Source of the DNA: Paraburkholderia sartisoli
GTDB lineage: Bacteria > Pseudomonadota > Gammaproteobacteria > Burkholderiales > Burkholderiaceae
Assembly: GCF_900107685.1 (NCBI RefSeq)
Contig: NZ_FNRQ01000001.1
Span: 62,001 to 126,000 of the forward strand
Direction: 5' to 3'
DNA: 64,000 bases
The notes beneath the pieces are model-generated. The model made no database searches. It was not told the DNA's origin and saw nothing but the letters and a program-made list of their open reading frames with translations. The position numbers were made by a program, and so were the translations under genes. This document shows, piece after piece, positions 33,742 to 42,125 of the stretch (the stretch's first letter is position 1; each line of letters opens with the position of its first letter).

Positions 33742-34227
33742 TTACTGATCGGTGAAAGCGAGCGGCGGCAGCCGGCGCGCGACGGGCGTCGATTTCACGA
33801 TCGCCGTGCTCGTTTCGGCGCGCTCCGTCACCTTCGACAGGATCGCGTCGAGCTGATCGATCGAGCGCAGAAAGAGCCGGCAAACGAAACAGTCGTCGCC
33901 GGTCACCTTGTCGCATTCCACGAACTCCGGGATGCGGCGGATCACGTCTTCCACGAGATGCAACTGGCCAGGCAACGGCTTCACGCGCACGATCGCCTGC
34001 AGCGTGTAGCCGAGCGCGCGCGGGTCGAGCTGCACGGTGAAGCGCTCGATCACGCCCTGCGCATCGAGCCTGCGCAAACGGTCCGCGGTGCTCGGCGCCG
34101 ACAGTCCCACACGGCGCGCGAGTTCGCTCACCGCGATGCGCGCGTCTTCGGCGAGTGCGGCGATGAGCGCGCGGTCGATGTCGTCGAGCGCGACGGGGGC
34201 GACGTCGGAGAAAAGGCGTTTTGTCAT
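33742..34227 (-). CDS. Lrp/AsnC family transcriptional regulator
   Basis: The 161-residue product has an AsnC helix-turn-helix (residues about 12-60: LDDIDRALIAALAEDARIAVSELARRVGLSAPSTADRLRRLDAQGVI) and an RAM ligand-binding domain (YTLQAIVRVKPLPGQ, ECDKVTGDDCFVCRLFL). The start at 34227 has AAGG six bases upstream; ATGs at 34239 and 34278 are alternatives. It is divergent from an EamA exporter 115 bases away, a common pairing in which an Lrp protein senses an amino acid and induces its exporter. Confidence 0.93.
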   Translation of the reverse strand: MTKRLFSDVAPVALDDIDRALIAALAEDARIAVSELARRVGLSAPSTADRLRRLDAQGVIERFTVQLDPRALGYTLQAIVRVKPLPGQLHLVEDVIRRIPEFVECDKVTGDDCFVCRLFLRSIDQLDAILSKVTERAETSTAIVKSTPVARRLPPLAFTDQ

Positions 34228-34342
34228 GTCAACCTTCATTCGAAAGGTGATTCCAGCCTGTGGCTTAAGTTTATCCATGTATTCGATTCGCCGGATTAAT
34301 TACACTCCTGCTAGGTAAGGAACCGGCAGGAAGGATCGAATC

Positions 34343-35242
34343 ATGGCTTCAGGCGAAATCCGGCGCGGCGCCGCCGAAATGACCGTTGCAATGCTGATGT
34401 CGGGCGCGATCGGCTGGCTCGTCGTGTCGTCGCGGCAATCGTCGGAAAACGTGGTGTTCTTCCGGTGCGTCTTCGGCTCGGCGACGCTCGCCATCGTGTG
34501 CGCGGCGCTCGGCCTCTTTCGTCGCGAGCTGTTCTCGTGGCGCATGCTCGGGCTCACGGCGCTCGGCAGCGCGGCGATCGTCGCCAACTGGATTCTGCTG
34601 TTCGCGGCGTATTCGCGTGCGTCGATCTCGATGGCGACGGCCGTCTACAACACGCAGCCGTTCATGCTGGTCGCGCTCGGGGCGGTCGTGTTTCGCGAGC
34701 GCATCACGGCATCTGTCGTGGCGTGGCTGCTCGTGGCGTTCGTCGGGCTCGTGCTGGTCGTCAAGGTCGAGCCGGCGGTGCTCGCGGTGCCCGGCGAGTA
34801 TCTCGAAGGCGTCGCGTTCGCGGTTGGCGCGGCGTTTCTTTATGCCGTGTCGTCGATCATCACGAAGCACCTGAAGGGTACGCCGCCGCATCTGATCGCG
34901 CTGATCCAGGTCGGACTCGGCGTGCTGATGCTCGCGCCGTTCGTCCATTTCGACGCGCTGCCCGAGAGCGGCACGCAATGGCTGAAGCTGGCGACGCTCG
35001 GCATCGTCAATACCGGCGTGATGTACGTGCTGCTCTACGGCGCGATCCAGAAGCTGCCGACCGCGATGACCGGCGCGCTTTCGTTCATCTATCCGGTCGT
35101 CGCCATCGCCGTGGATCGCGTGGCGTTCGGGCAGAAGCTCGCGTGGATGCAGGTGGCGGGCGCGGTGCTCATTCTGCTCGCCGCCGCGGGCGTCAATCTC
35201 GGCTGGCGCATCGTGCCGCAGCGACGTTATTCGGCATCTTGA
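34343..35242 (+). CDS. EamA/DMT family exporter
   Basis: This inner-membrane drug/metabolite transporter has 299 residues and ten hydrophobic segments in two EamA repeats (residues about 10-140 and 155-290). Typical features are FAAYSRASISMATAVYNTQPFMLVALGAVVFRERIT in repeat one and LPTAMTGALSFIYPVVAIAVD in repeat two. AAGGA precedes the ATG. It is divergent from an Lrp regulator, so amino acid efflux is likely, although the substrate is inferred only from this pairing. A bidirectional terminator lies about 200 bases downstream. Confidence 0.92.
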   Translation: MASGEIRRGAAEMTVAMLMSGAIGWLVVSSRQSSENVVFFRCVFGSATLAIVCAALGLFRRELFSWRMLGLTALGSAAIVANWILLFAAYSRASISMATAVYNTQPFMLVALGAVVFRERITASVVAWLLVAFVGLVLVVKVEPAVLAVPGEYLEGVAFAVGAAFLYAVSSIITKHLKGTPPHLIALIQVGLGVLMLAPFVHFDALPESGTQWLKLATLGIVNTGVMYVLLYGAIQKLPTAMTGALSFIYPVVAIAVDRVAFGQKLAWMQVAGAVLILLAAAGVNLGWRIVPQRRYSAS

Positions 35243-35430
35243 GGGGCGGTTTTTTCGTGGATTGCCGCGTTCAATGACCGGTCGTGAAGGCGACGAACGC
35301 TTACGACGTGCGGCTCGCATCATCAAGCGGCATGCGGGTTTACAGCGATTGTCATGCTCCTGTAGGGAAATCACCGATGCGTTCGAAAGGTCCGCTCGGT
35401 ATCATCCGTCTCGACGTTGATCACGTCGTC

Positions 35431-35477
35431 AAAAAATTGCGCCGTTCGCCATCGCTGGTGAGCGGCTTTCTTTTTTG
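35431..35477. terminator. bidirectional terminator between the eamA and metallo-hydrolase genes
   Basis: GCCGTTCGCCA (35441-35451) pairs with TGGTGAGCGGC (35456-35466) at nine of eleven positions. A T-rich run follows on the plus strand (TTTCTTTTTTG) and an A run precedes it (35431-35436), so it can stop transcripts from both convergent genes. Confidence 0.7.
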
Positions 35478-35527
35478 TGCTGTCCCTTTTGGACGTAGCC
35501 GTGCGCAGAGGGCGTCCGCGGGCGGCC

Positions 35528-36445
35528 TCACGCCGTGGGCGCGAGAATGCGCTCGCCATCGACGCCCAGCGCGCCGCTCTTCGCCAGCCCGTCGACCAGT
35601 TCCGCCAGCAGCGCCGGCCACGATGCTCGCGGTGCGAGCATCGTGGCGGCGGCGCGCATCGCGTCCGCTTCATCCAGCATGGCCAGCAGCGTGTCGAACG
35701 TCATTGAGCGCACGTCCAGCAGCTTGAACACGATCAAGACCTTCAATGCGTTCTTCGCGTTGCGCGCGGGATCGGCGCGCAGCCACGCCACGCGCGAAAA
35801 CGCCCGTTCGAGTGCCGGCAGGACGTCGGTGAACGGCGCGCCGTGGCCGGGGATGACTACGCGCACGTCGAGTTGCGCGATCCGCTCGAGCACCGCCTGT
35901 TCCTCCGCGAAGCCGCTTTCGCCTTCCAGTTCGGGAAAGATCACGCCGAAGCCGTTTTCCCACAGCGCATCGGCGCTGATCAGCACACGTTCGGCCGGGC
36001 AGTACAGCATCAGCGAATGCGGATCGTGTCCGGGCGCGCCGACCACGTCCCATTGCAGCGCGCCGAGCGTGAGCGTCGCGCCGGGCTCAATCGTCTCGGT
36101 GAACCCGAAGCGCCCGCACGTTTGCCCGGTCGCGCGGAAGGTGAGGCGCGCTTCGTCCCATGCGCGCACGGCGTCCGCTTCCAGCGACGGAATCGCCGTT
36201 CGGCATGGCCAGGTTGCCTGCAACAGCGCGTTGCCGCCGCAATGGTCCGAATGCAGATGCGTGTTGACGATCAGATCCAGCGGCCGCTCGCCGAGCGCCC
36301 GTTGAACGAGCGCGAGCGTTTGCTGTGCGTGCGACGCATAGCCGGTGTCGACGAGCGCCGCGCACGCTTCGTCGACGAGCAGTACATTGTTTGACGACAG
36401 CCAGCCGCGTTCGAAGACGCGCATCGACGCGGGTAGCGTGATCAT
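35528..36445 (-). CDS. metallo-beta-lactamase fold hydrolase
   Basis: The 305-residue product has the zinc-binding motif NTHLHSDHCGG (HxHxDH), the second His in VVGAPGHDPHS, the bridging Asp in LISADALWENGFG, and the last His in VIPGHGAPF. It resembles glyoxalase II-like or thioesterase-like enzymes rather than true lactamases. The start overlaps the stop of the maoC-like gene as ATGA, so translation is coupled. It is the last gene of the cluster. Given the CoA-linked neighbours, a thioester or related substrate is possible, but this is inference. Confidence 0.92.
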   Translation of the reverse strand: MITLPASMRVFERGWLSSNNVLLVDEACAALVDTGYASHAQQTLALVQRALGERPLDLIVNTHLHSDHCGGNALLQATWPCRTAIPSLEADAVRAWDEARLTFRATGQTCGRFGFTETIEPGATLTLGALQWDVVGAPGHDPHSLMLYCPAERVLISADALWENGFGVIFPELEGESGFAEEQAVLERIAQLDVRVVIPGHGAPFTDVLPALERAFSRVAWLRADPARNAKNALKVLIVFKLLDVRSMTFDTLLAMLDEADAMRAAATMLAPRASWPALLAELVDGLAKSGALGVDGERILAPTA

Positions 36446-36891
36446 CGTGCGGCGCGCTCCGGTTTCGGCATGACGAGAATAGTGGAGGTGCCGATCAGCA
36501 CCGTTTCGCCGCGCTGGTTCACGACGTTGCCGTCGAGTTGCGTGAGGTCGCCGTTGAGGCCCGGCTTCCACCACGCATCGCGCACGCGCCACGTGATGGT
36601 CAGCATGTCGTTCGCGTAGACGGCCTTCTTCAGCTTGATGTCGAACTCGAGACCGAGTGGCTGCGCGTACGTCGAGAAATGCGTCGCGAGCAGCGCCATG
36701 AAATGCGCCGACGGCTGCGTGCCCGATGCGATCAGTCCGCCAAAGCGGCTTGCGGCCGCATAGGCGTCGTCGTGATGGAGCGGATTCAGATCGTTTACCA
36801 GCGAAGCGAACGACTTCACCGAATCCGCCGATAGCGCGAGCGTGCTGCTGAACGTCTCGCCGATTGTCACAACCCGGGGCGGCGCGTTCAC
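36442..36891 (-). CDS. MaoC-like hot-dog dehydratase
   Basis: The 149-residue single hot-dog domain carries the hydratase-2 motif FASLVNDLNPLHHDDAYAAASRFGG with the Asp and His pair that hydrates enoyl-CoA. It is followed by IASGTQPSAHFMALL. This points to an (R)-specific enoyl-CoA hydratase or related acyl-CoA enzyme. It overlaps both neighbours by four bases (ATGA at each end), and so sits in a tightly coupled run. Confidence 0.92.
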   Translation of the reverse strand: MNAPPRVVTIGETFSSTLALSADSVKSFASLVNDLNPLHHDDAYAAASRFGGLIASGTQPSAHFMALLATHFSTYAQPLGLEFDIKLKKAVYANDMLTITWRVRDAWWKPGLNGDLTQLDGNVVNQRGETVLIGTSTILVMPKPERAAR

Positions 36892-37130
36892 GTCGGCACC
36901 TTCTTTTCAGCGATGAGTCGTGCGTGGCGCGCATCGATGGCGTCCCAGACCGCATGCTTTTGCCGATCGTCGAGCGACGACCAGCCGGCGATTTCATCGA
37001 TCGTGCGCAGACAGCCTTCGCACCACCCGGTTGCACGGTTCATGCGACAGACGTCGATGCACGGCGACGGCACCGGTGCGATGTTCGCTGTGCCGCTTTT
37101 TCCGTTTGCGGCGTTGCTGCCCGTCGTCAT
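36888..37130 (-). CDS. DUF1289 family zinc-ribbon-like protein
   Basis: The 80-residue product carries the DUF1289 cysteine pattern SPCIDVCRMNRATGWCEGCLRTIDEIAGW (two CxxxC/CxxC pairs), followed by WSSLDDRQKHAVWDAI. The four Cys probably bind a metal. Upstream codons in the same frame are Arg-rich and shadow the neighbouring gene, so the start at 37130 is used; it forms ATGA with the ybaK stop. Function unknown. Confidence 0.92.
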   Translation of the reverse strand: MTTGSNAANGKSGTANIAPVPSPCIDVCRMNRATGWCEGCLRTIDEIAGWSSLDDRQKHAVWDAIDARHARLIAEKKVPT

Positions 37131-37657
37131 GCAGGCTCGCGAAGCGCGACGTCGGCAACCGGTGCGCCGGTCAGCGCGACGAGTTCCTGCGGCGAAAGGT
37201 TGAACACCGCGTGCGGATGGCCGGCCGCGGCCCACAGGCTGTCGAGTGCGAGCAGGTCGGCGTCGATCAGCGTGACGGGCGGCGTCGCATGGCCGATCGG
37301 GCACACACCACCGATCGCGTAGCCGGTTTTCTCGCGCACGAACTTCGCGTCCGCGCGTCCGATTGCACCGACTCGTGCCGCCACTTTCTTTTCGTCGACG
37401 CGGTTCACGCCGCTCGCGATCACGAGTATGGGCGCGTCGTCGTCGCGCCGGCGAAACAGGATCGACTTGGCGATCTGCGCCACCGAGCAGCCGAGCCCGG
37501 CCGCCGCTTCCGCCGATGTCTTGCCCGTTTCCGGCAGCATGACAACCGGCTTCGCGTGACCGTGTTCGCGCAGCAGCAGCGCGACGCGGCGGGCGGAGTC
37601 GGGCAGATCGCCGAGGTTGCCGGATTCGTGAGAGGTCGTGGAGGTGCTGTCCGTCAT
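37127..37657 (-). CDS. YbaK/EbsC-type aminoacyl-tRNA deacylase
   Basis: This cytoplasmic editing enzyme removes mischarged amino acids from tRNA in the YbaK/ProXp superfamily. The 176-residue product has the conserved Lys in CSVAQIAKSILFRR and the GGVCPIGHATP loop typical of the family, with MTDSTSTT as its start. It is the first gene of the four-gene ATGA-coupled run and lies 67 bases after the HMG-CoA lyase gene. Which tRNA it edits cannot be read from sequence alone. Confidence 0.92.
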   Translation of the reverse strand: MTDSTSTTSHESGNLGDLPDSARRVALLLREHGHAKPVVMLPETGKTSAEAAAGLGCSVAQIAKSILFRRRDDDAPILVIASGVNRVDEKKVAARVGAIGRADAKFVREKTGYAIGGVCPIGHATPPVTLIDADLLALDSLWAAAGHPHAVFNLSPQELVALTGAPVADVALREPA

Positions 37658-37724
37658 GGTTGCTGTTCCGTTCTGCTTTCTGTTTGCTGTGATCGCGTGG
37701 CGCTAATGTGGCGGTGATGTGGCA

Positions 37725-38651
37725 TCAGGCGCACCGCGCCTCTTCGCTGCGCGCTTTCGCAAGGAGCGCCTTGCCCGCGCGCGATGCGTTCGGCTTGCCG
37801 GTCGCGGTCGAGATGAAGTCGCCAATCGCGACGACCTGAGCCAGGTCGATGCCGGTTTCGATGCCGAGACCGTTCATCAGATACAGGACGTCCTCGGTGG
37901 CGACGTTGCCGGTCGCGCCTTTCGCGTAAGGGCAGCCGCCCAGCCCGGCCACTGACGCGTGATAGATCTCGATGCCTTCGTTCAGCGCGGCGTAGATGTT
38001 GGCGAGTGCCTGACCGTACGTATCGTGGAAGTGGCCCGACAGGCGTTCGCGGGGGAACACGTTCGTCACGGCCGCGAAGACTTCGCGTGTGCGTTTCGGG
38101 GTACCGACGCCGATCGTATCGGCGATATCGATTTCGTCGCAGCCAAGCGCCGCGAAGCGTTCGACCACGTCGACCACCGATGCGACCGGCACTTCGCCCT
38201 GATACGGACATCCGAGCGCGCACGACACGCTGCCGCGAATGCGTAGCCCGGCCGCTTTCGCGGCCTGCGCAACCGGCTCGAAGCGCGCGATGCTTTCGGC
38301 GATGCTGCAATTGATGTTCTTCTGCGAGAACGCCTCGCTCGCCGCGCCGAAGATCACGATCTCATCGGCCTTCGCGGCGAGCGCGCCTTCGAAGCCGCGC
38401 AGGTTCGGCGTCAGCACCGAGTAAATCGTGCCCGGACGGCGCGCGATGCCAGCCATCACGTCGGCACCGTCGGCCATCTGCGGCACCCATTTCGGCGAAA
38501 CGAACGACGCGGATTCGACGTTACGAAATCCCGCCGCCGACAGCCGGTTGATCAGGTCAACCTTGATGGGGGTCGGGACGAACTCTTTTTCATTCTGAAG
38601 TCCGTCGCGCGGACCGACTTCAACGATCTTGACTGACTGGGGCAACGCCAT
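37725..38651 (-). CDS. mvaB: hydroxymethylglutaryl-CoA lyase
   Basis: This TIM-barrel enzyme cleaves HMG-CoA to acetoacetate and acetyl-CoA, the last step of leucine breakdown. The 308-residue product shows the active-site start EVGPRDGLQNE (R15, D16), the metal ligands in GHFHDTYG (H207, H209), and the lyase signature GLGGCPYAKGATGNVATED with the catalytic C240. The length fits bacterial MvaB/LiuE. The rest of a leucine/isovalerate pathway is not adjacent, but an acyl-CoA dehydrogenase, a thiolase and a LiuR-like regulator occur 13-20 kb away. Confidence 0.95.
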   Translation of the reverse strand: MALPQSVKIVEVGPRDGLQNEKEFVPTPIKVDLINRLSAAGFRNVESASFVSPKWVPQMADGADVMAGIARRPGTIYSVLTPNLRGFEGALAAKADEIVIFGAASEAFSQKNINCSIAESIARFEPVAQAAKAAGLRIRGSVSCALGCPYQGEVPVASVVDVVERFAALGCDEIDIADTIGVGTPKRTREVFAAVTNVFPRERLSGHFHDTYGQALANIYAALNEGIEIYHASVAGLGGCPYAKGATGNVATEDVLYLMNGLGIETGIDLAQVVAIGDFISTATGKPNASRAGKALLAKARSEEARCA

Positions 38652-38696
38652 GACCTGTCTCCTGCCGCATCGGGCGGCGTATTGATTGTGTTGTGT

Positions 38697-39638
38697 TCAG
38701 TATCCGCGAACGAGATCGACCACGCCGGTGACCGGCTCGCCGCGCATCAGCGCCTGGATCTTGCGCGCGACCTGCACGACGCTGTCTTCGCGCAACGTCG
38801 CGGCCGAGATATGCGGCGTGATCGTGATGCGCGGCTCGCGCCAGAACGGATGTCCGGGCGGCAACGGTTCTTCGCGGAAGACGTCGAGCATCGCGCCGGC
38901 GAGCTGGCCGTGCGCGAGCGCGTCGAGCAGATCCTGTTCGACAAGGTGTCCACCGCGCGCCACGTTGACGAGATACGCACCGCGCGCAAGCTTCGAAAAG
39001 GTTCGGGCGTTCAGCACATCGCGGGTGTCAGGCGTGTGCGGCAGCAGGTTCACCAGCACCTTGACGCCATCGAGGAACGCATCGAGCTGCGCTTCGCCCG
39101 CGTATGTCGTCACGCGGTCGATCTGTTTGGCGCCGCGGCTGTAGCCGCGCACCGGCAGACCGAACGACGCGAGCGTTTTCGCGACATGCGCGCCGAGCAC
39201 GCCAAGGCCGAGCACGCCGACGGTGAACGTCGCGCGCGGATGCGGGTCGAGTTCCCGCCAGTGCCGTTCGGCCTGTTGACGTTCGTACTCGTCGAACCGG
39301 CGCATGTGGCGCAGCACGGCATACGTGACGTACTCGGCCATCTGCGGCGCCATGCCGGAGTCTTCGAGACGCACGACCTGCGCGTGACGCGGGAGCGTGC
39401 CGGGATGCGCCTGTTCGAGCGCGAGGATCGCATCGACACCGGCGCCGAGATTGAACACGGCGCGCAGGTCGTCGCGGCCTTCGAACATTTCGCGCGGCGG
39501 GCGCCACACGACGGCGAAGTCGGCCGGCGCGCGGTCGCCTGGCTGCCACTCACGCAGATCGGCATCCGGCAGCGCGCGGGCGAAGTCATGCAGCCACGCG
39601 CCCGCGTCTGCATGCGGCATGTAGAAAAGTATCCTCAT
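38697..39638 (-). CDS. ghrA: glyoxylate/hydroxypyruvate reductase A-like dehydrogenase
   Basis: This D-isomer-specific 2-hydroxyacid dehydrogenase reduces glyoxylate and hydroxypyruvate with NADPH. The 313-residue product matches GhrA length. It has FNLGAGVDAILAL in the substrate domain, the dinucleotide site VGVLGLGVLGAHVAKTL, the catalytic Arg in YLVNVARGGHL, the Glu in VFREEPLP and the His in ITPHISAAT. It lies 45 bases upstream of mvaB and 39 bases after the VOC gene on the same strand, so co-transcription is likely. Confidence 0.93.
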   Translation of the reverse strand: MRILFYMPHADAGAWLHDFARALPDADLREWQPGDRAPADFAVVWRPPREMFEGRDDLRAVFNLGAGVDAILALEQAHPGTLPRHAQVVRLEDSGMAPQMAEYVTYAVLRHMRRFDEYERQQAERHWRELDPHPRATFTVGVLGLGVLGAHVAKTLASFGLPVRGYSRGAKQIDRVTTYAGEAQLDAFLDGVKVLVNLLPHTPDTRDVLNARTFSKLARGAYLVNVARGGHLVEQDLLDALAHGQLAGAMLDVFREEPLPPGHPFWREPRITITPHISAATLREDSVVQVARKIQALMRGEPVTGVVDLVRGY

Positions 39639-39677
39639 AGGCTCACGTGTGCAGGCCGGTGGCGGTGGCGAAGCGTG

Positions 39678-40124
39678 TCATTTCGCGAAGAGCCTTCCAA
39701 TGTCCCTGAAGGCCTTGAATTCGAGCGCATTGCCGCACGGATCGAGGAAGAACATGGTTGCCTGCTCGCCAACCTCGCCCTTGAAGCGGATATGCGGCTC
39801 GATGATGAAGCGCGTACCCGCAGCCTTCAGACGTTCCGCGAGCGCGTGCCAGTCGTCCATGGACAGCACGACGCCGAAGTGACGGACCGGTACGTCGTCG
39901 CCGTCGACGGCGTTGACGGCGGCGCGGCTCACCTCGTCCGGCGCCAGATGGGCGACCAGTTGATGGCCGAAGAAATCGAAGTCGACCCATTCCGGCGAAC
40001 TGCGGCCCTCGGCGCAACCCAGCAGGTCACCGTAGAACGCGCGGGCGTTCGCGAGGCTGGTTACCGGAAATGCAAGGTGGAACGGTTGCAGTCCACGCGC
40101 GTGTGGGGACGGTGCTTGCGACAT
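39678..40124 (-). CDS. VOC superfamily protein (glyoxalase/dioxygenase-like)
   Basis: The 148-residue product is a paired beta-alpha-beta-beta-beta fold of the vicinal-oxygen-chelate class. The likely metal ligands are the His in PFHLAFPV, the His in VRHFGVVLS and the Glu in [10 protein letters not shown]. The [12 protein letters not shown] ending is typical of glyoxalase/bleomycin-resistance and extradiol-like members. The reaction is not identifiable. It is the first gene of the seven-gene minus-strand cluster. Confidence 0.9.
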   Translation of the reverse strand: MSQAPSPHARGLQPFHLAFPVTSLANARAFYGDLLGCAEGRSSPEWVDFDFFGHQLVAHLAPDEVSRAAVNAVDGDDVPVRHFGVVLSMDDWHALAERLKAAGTRFIIEPHIRFKGEVGEQATMFFLDPCGNALEFKAFRDIGRLFAK

Positions 40125-40329
40125 GAAGCGTTCTCCTTTTATGGCCAGGCCTCATTCTACTTTTTCACGAGGCAACGCGCGCGCCGCCTGGCGGCGCGCT
40201 GTGTCTGAACATCGCCGCCGCGGGCCTGCCGTACCGATTCATACGATAAACAAAGCACGATAAATTGGTTCGACGGCGGGGAATCGCACGCGACAATGCA
40301 TTTTAAGGATTCCGCCCGTGAGGAGAATC

Positions 40330-40929
40330 ATGTCCTGCAGCAAATCGGCGTGGCCGCCGCGCCTCGTCACCGTGCCCGGCCTGCATGGCAGCGAAGGCGC
40401 GCACTGGCAAACCTGGCTCGAACGGCAGTTCGCCCGCTCGCTGCGCGTCGAACAGACTGACTGGGATGCACCTGAACTCGTCCAGTGGTCACGATCGGTC
40501 CGCGATCTGATCGCGCGCGAGCGTGGTCCATTCGTACTCGCCGCGCATAGCTTCGGGTGCCTGGCGACTGCGCATGCGTTGCAGCAGGCCGCGTACGCAA
40601 GCGATGTCGTGGGCGTGCTGTTCGTCGCACCGGCGAGCCCGGAGAAATTCGCGTTCGCCGGCGCGTTCGACGCACGAAGGCTGGGCATCCCGTCCATCCT
40701 GATCGCGAGCGAAACCGACCCGTGGATGCCGCTTGCCGGCGCGCGCGAAATGGCAGCGCGTCTGGGGAGTGCGTTCGTCAATCTGGGCGACGCGGGGCAC
40801 ATCAATACGGCGGCAGGGTTTGGACCCTGGCCCCGAGCGAAGTACTTTGTCGATACGCTGGCGCATTGCGCGGCGCCGCTGCGATTTCGTGAGGAAGCGA
40901 CGGAGCGCGAGGTGCAGGCACTGGTGTGA
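40330..40929 (+). CDS. RBBP9/YdeN-like serine hydrolase
   Basis: The 199-residue cytoplasmic alpha/beta hydrolase has the N-terminal VPGLHGSEGAHWQTWLE, nucleophile S74 in AAHSFGCLA, the acid in ASETDPWMP, and the His in LGDAGHINTAAGFGPWP. These are the hallmarks of the RBBP9/YdeN group, whose substrates are poorly known. The ATG at 40330 has AGGAG directly upstream; the GTG 12 bases earlier is less likely. It is divergent from the VOC gene and convergent with the coiled-coil gene. Confidence 0.92.
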   Translation: MSCSKSAWPPRLVTVPGLHGSEGAHWQTWLERQFARSLRVEQTDWDAPELVQWSRSVRDLIARERGPFVLAAHSFGCLATAHALQQAAYASDVVGVLFVAPASPEKFAFAGAFDARRLGIPSILIASETDPWMPLAGAREMAARLGSAFVNLGDAGHINTAAGFGPWPRAKYFVDTLAHCAAPLRFREEATEREVQALV

Positions 40930-40947
40930 GCGACCGGTCTGCGCCAG

Positions 40948-41778
40948 TCAGAACCAGTTAAAGCCTTTCGCCATGATGCCGGCCAACGCAAAGAATCCTG
41001 CCCACATGAGACGGATTTCCAGGCGAAGCTCGCTTCGGAAGCCGGCGATGCTGGTACGGACATTGGCGATATCAGTGCGCACTTCCGTTCGAAGGCCGCC
41101 GATGTCAGTGCGCACTTCCGTTCGAAGGTCACCGATTTCAGCGTGCATTTCCGTTCGAAGGCTGCCGATGTCAGCATGCATTTCCGTTCGAAGACCGCCG
41201 ATTTCAGCGTGCATTTCCGTTCGAAGGTCACCGATTTCAGTGTGCATTTCGGTCCGAAGGCCACCGATTTCAGCGCGCATTTCGGTCCGAAGGTCACCGA
41301 CCTCGGTGTGGAGCGACCTGGAATCAGCATGCATTTCGGTTCTGAGATCGCTGATCTCGGTGCGGACCGATTTGAATTCCGTGCGCGTTTCGGTTCGAAG
41401 GTCACCGACCTCGGTGTGGACCGACTTGAAGTCGGCATGCATTTCGGTTCTGAGATCGCTGATCTCGGTGTGGACCGATTTGAATTCCGTGCGCGTTTCG
41501 GTCCCAAGGTCGCCGATATCGGTATGGGCTTCAGTTCGGCCTTGACCGAGCTCCGTGCGAATTTCGCTGACGTCGGCGCGAATCTCGACTCGCAGCGCGC
41601 TATTGTCGGCGCGGGACTGATCCCGAAGCGCGCCTTGTTCTGCCCGAAATTCTGCGCGAAGGTCACGGAAACCGTTGAACACGACGTCGCGAACGTCGCG
41701 GATGTCGTGCCGCAATACCTGGACGTCTTCCTTGAGTTGCCTCCAGGCAGCATCGAGTCTGCTGATGTGTACGGTCAT
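40948..41778 (-). CDS. tail-anchored coiled-coil protein with hendecad repeats (DUF1640-like)
   Basis: The 276-residue product begins MTVHISRLDAAWRQLKED and is almost wholly helical up to residue 250. It ends with one membrane helix (LMWAGFFALAGIMAKGF), so it is probably an inner-membrane tail-anchored or C-terminally anchored coiled coil. The middle has two kinds of repeat: four 18-residue units of the type VxTEISD + LRTExxxDFKS, then seven 11-residue units of the type LRTEMHAEIGD. The layout recalls the DUF1640/CCDC90 family, although the repeats are far more regular than usual. GGAGG precedes the start at 41778. Several long antisense frames here are by-products of the repeat. No function can be stated. 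Confidence 0.88.
   Translation of the reverse strand: MTVHISRLDAAWRQLKEDVQVLRHDIRDVRDVVFNGFRDLRAEFRAEQGALRDQSRADNSALRVEIRADVSEIRTELGQGRTEAHTDIGDLGTETRTEFKSVHTEISDLRTEMHADFKSVHTEVGDLRTETRTEFKSVRTEISDLRTEMHADSRSLHTEVGDLRTEMRAEIGGLRTEMHTEIGDLRTEMHAEIGGLRTEMHADIGSLRTEMHAEIGDLRTEVRTDIGGLRTEVRTDIANVRTSIAGFRSELRLEIRLMWAGFFALAGIMAKGFNWF
41073..41303. repeat. seven tandem 33-bp repeats
   Basis: Seven consecutive 33-base units (for example those starting at 41073 and 41106) differ by only a few substitutions. They encode the 11-residue LRTEMHAEIGD-type units of the coiled-coil protein on the minus strand. There are no spacers, so this is not a CRISPR array. Confidence 0.9.
41304..41519. repeat. four tandem 54-bp repeats in two alternating forms
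   Basis: Four consecutive 54-base units encode 18 residues each (a 7-residue plus an 11-residue piece). Units one and three resemble each other, as do two and four, giving a 108-base higher-order repeat. The block abuts the 33-bp array at 41303/41304. Confidence 0.88.
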
Positions 41779-42125
41779 CTCTTCCTCCTCACTTCGGCGA
41801 AACGCTGAATGCGACGTTTCGTGCGTATTTGCATCGATCAACCTGGGAGAATCATCGTATAGGACATCCATAATGTGGCAAACCATCCTGCAAACAAAAT
41901 TGACAGATTCATTCGCATATTCATGGCGAATGACCGAACAAGGCCGTGAGATAACAGCACTGGATCAATCGTATGGAATCCGGATCATGTCGGGCATTCG
42001 GCCGGATGGCGTAGGAGGCGTCGCGGCCTGTCAGCGCCATTCGGGTCGATTCGATAAAATCGCGCTTCTGGCCGCGAAGCTTTCGCTGGCGGCCCATGCA
42101 TTCATCATCAATGAGCGGAGAAGTC
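41779..42125. other. divergent promoter region of the coiled-coil and sulfate-binding-protein genes
   Basis: No supported gene is seen in these 347 bases. The central part (41870-41940) is AT-rich and contains a perfect inverted repeat at 41910-41932 that could serve one or both divergent genes. Confidence 0.45.
41910..41932. promoter_or_regulatory. operator-like inverted repeat upstream of sbp
   Basis: CATTCGC (41910-41916) and GCGAATG (41926-41932) form a perfect 7-base dyad with a nine-base AT-rich spacer, about 195 bases before the sulfate-binding-protein start. The regulator is unknown. Confidence 0.4.

Noticed and set aside
41073..41519. CRISPR array
   Set aside because: The 33-bp and 54-bp units are directly adjacent with no unique spacers, and they encode a protein.
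40733..41808. Plus-strand frames with regular repeats (VRRPPISACIS and HFRSKVTDFSV types) and a second minus-strand frame over the same block
   Set aside because: Because the DNA repeats are multiples of three bases, all frames stay open and look repetitive. Only the frame with a ribosome-binding site, helix pattern and membrane anchor is credible.
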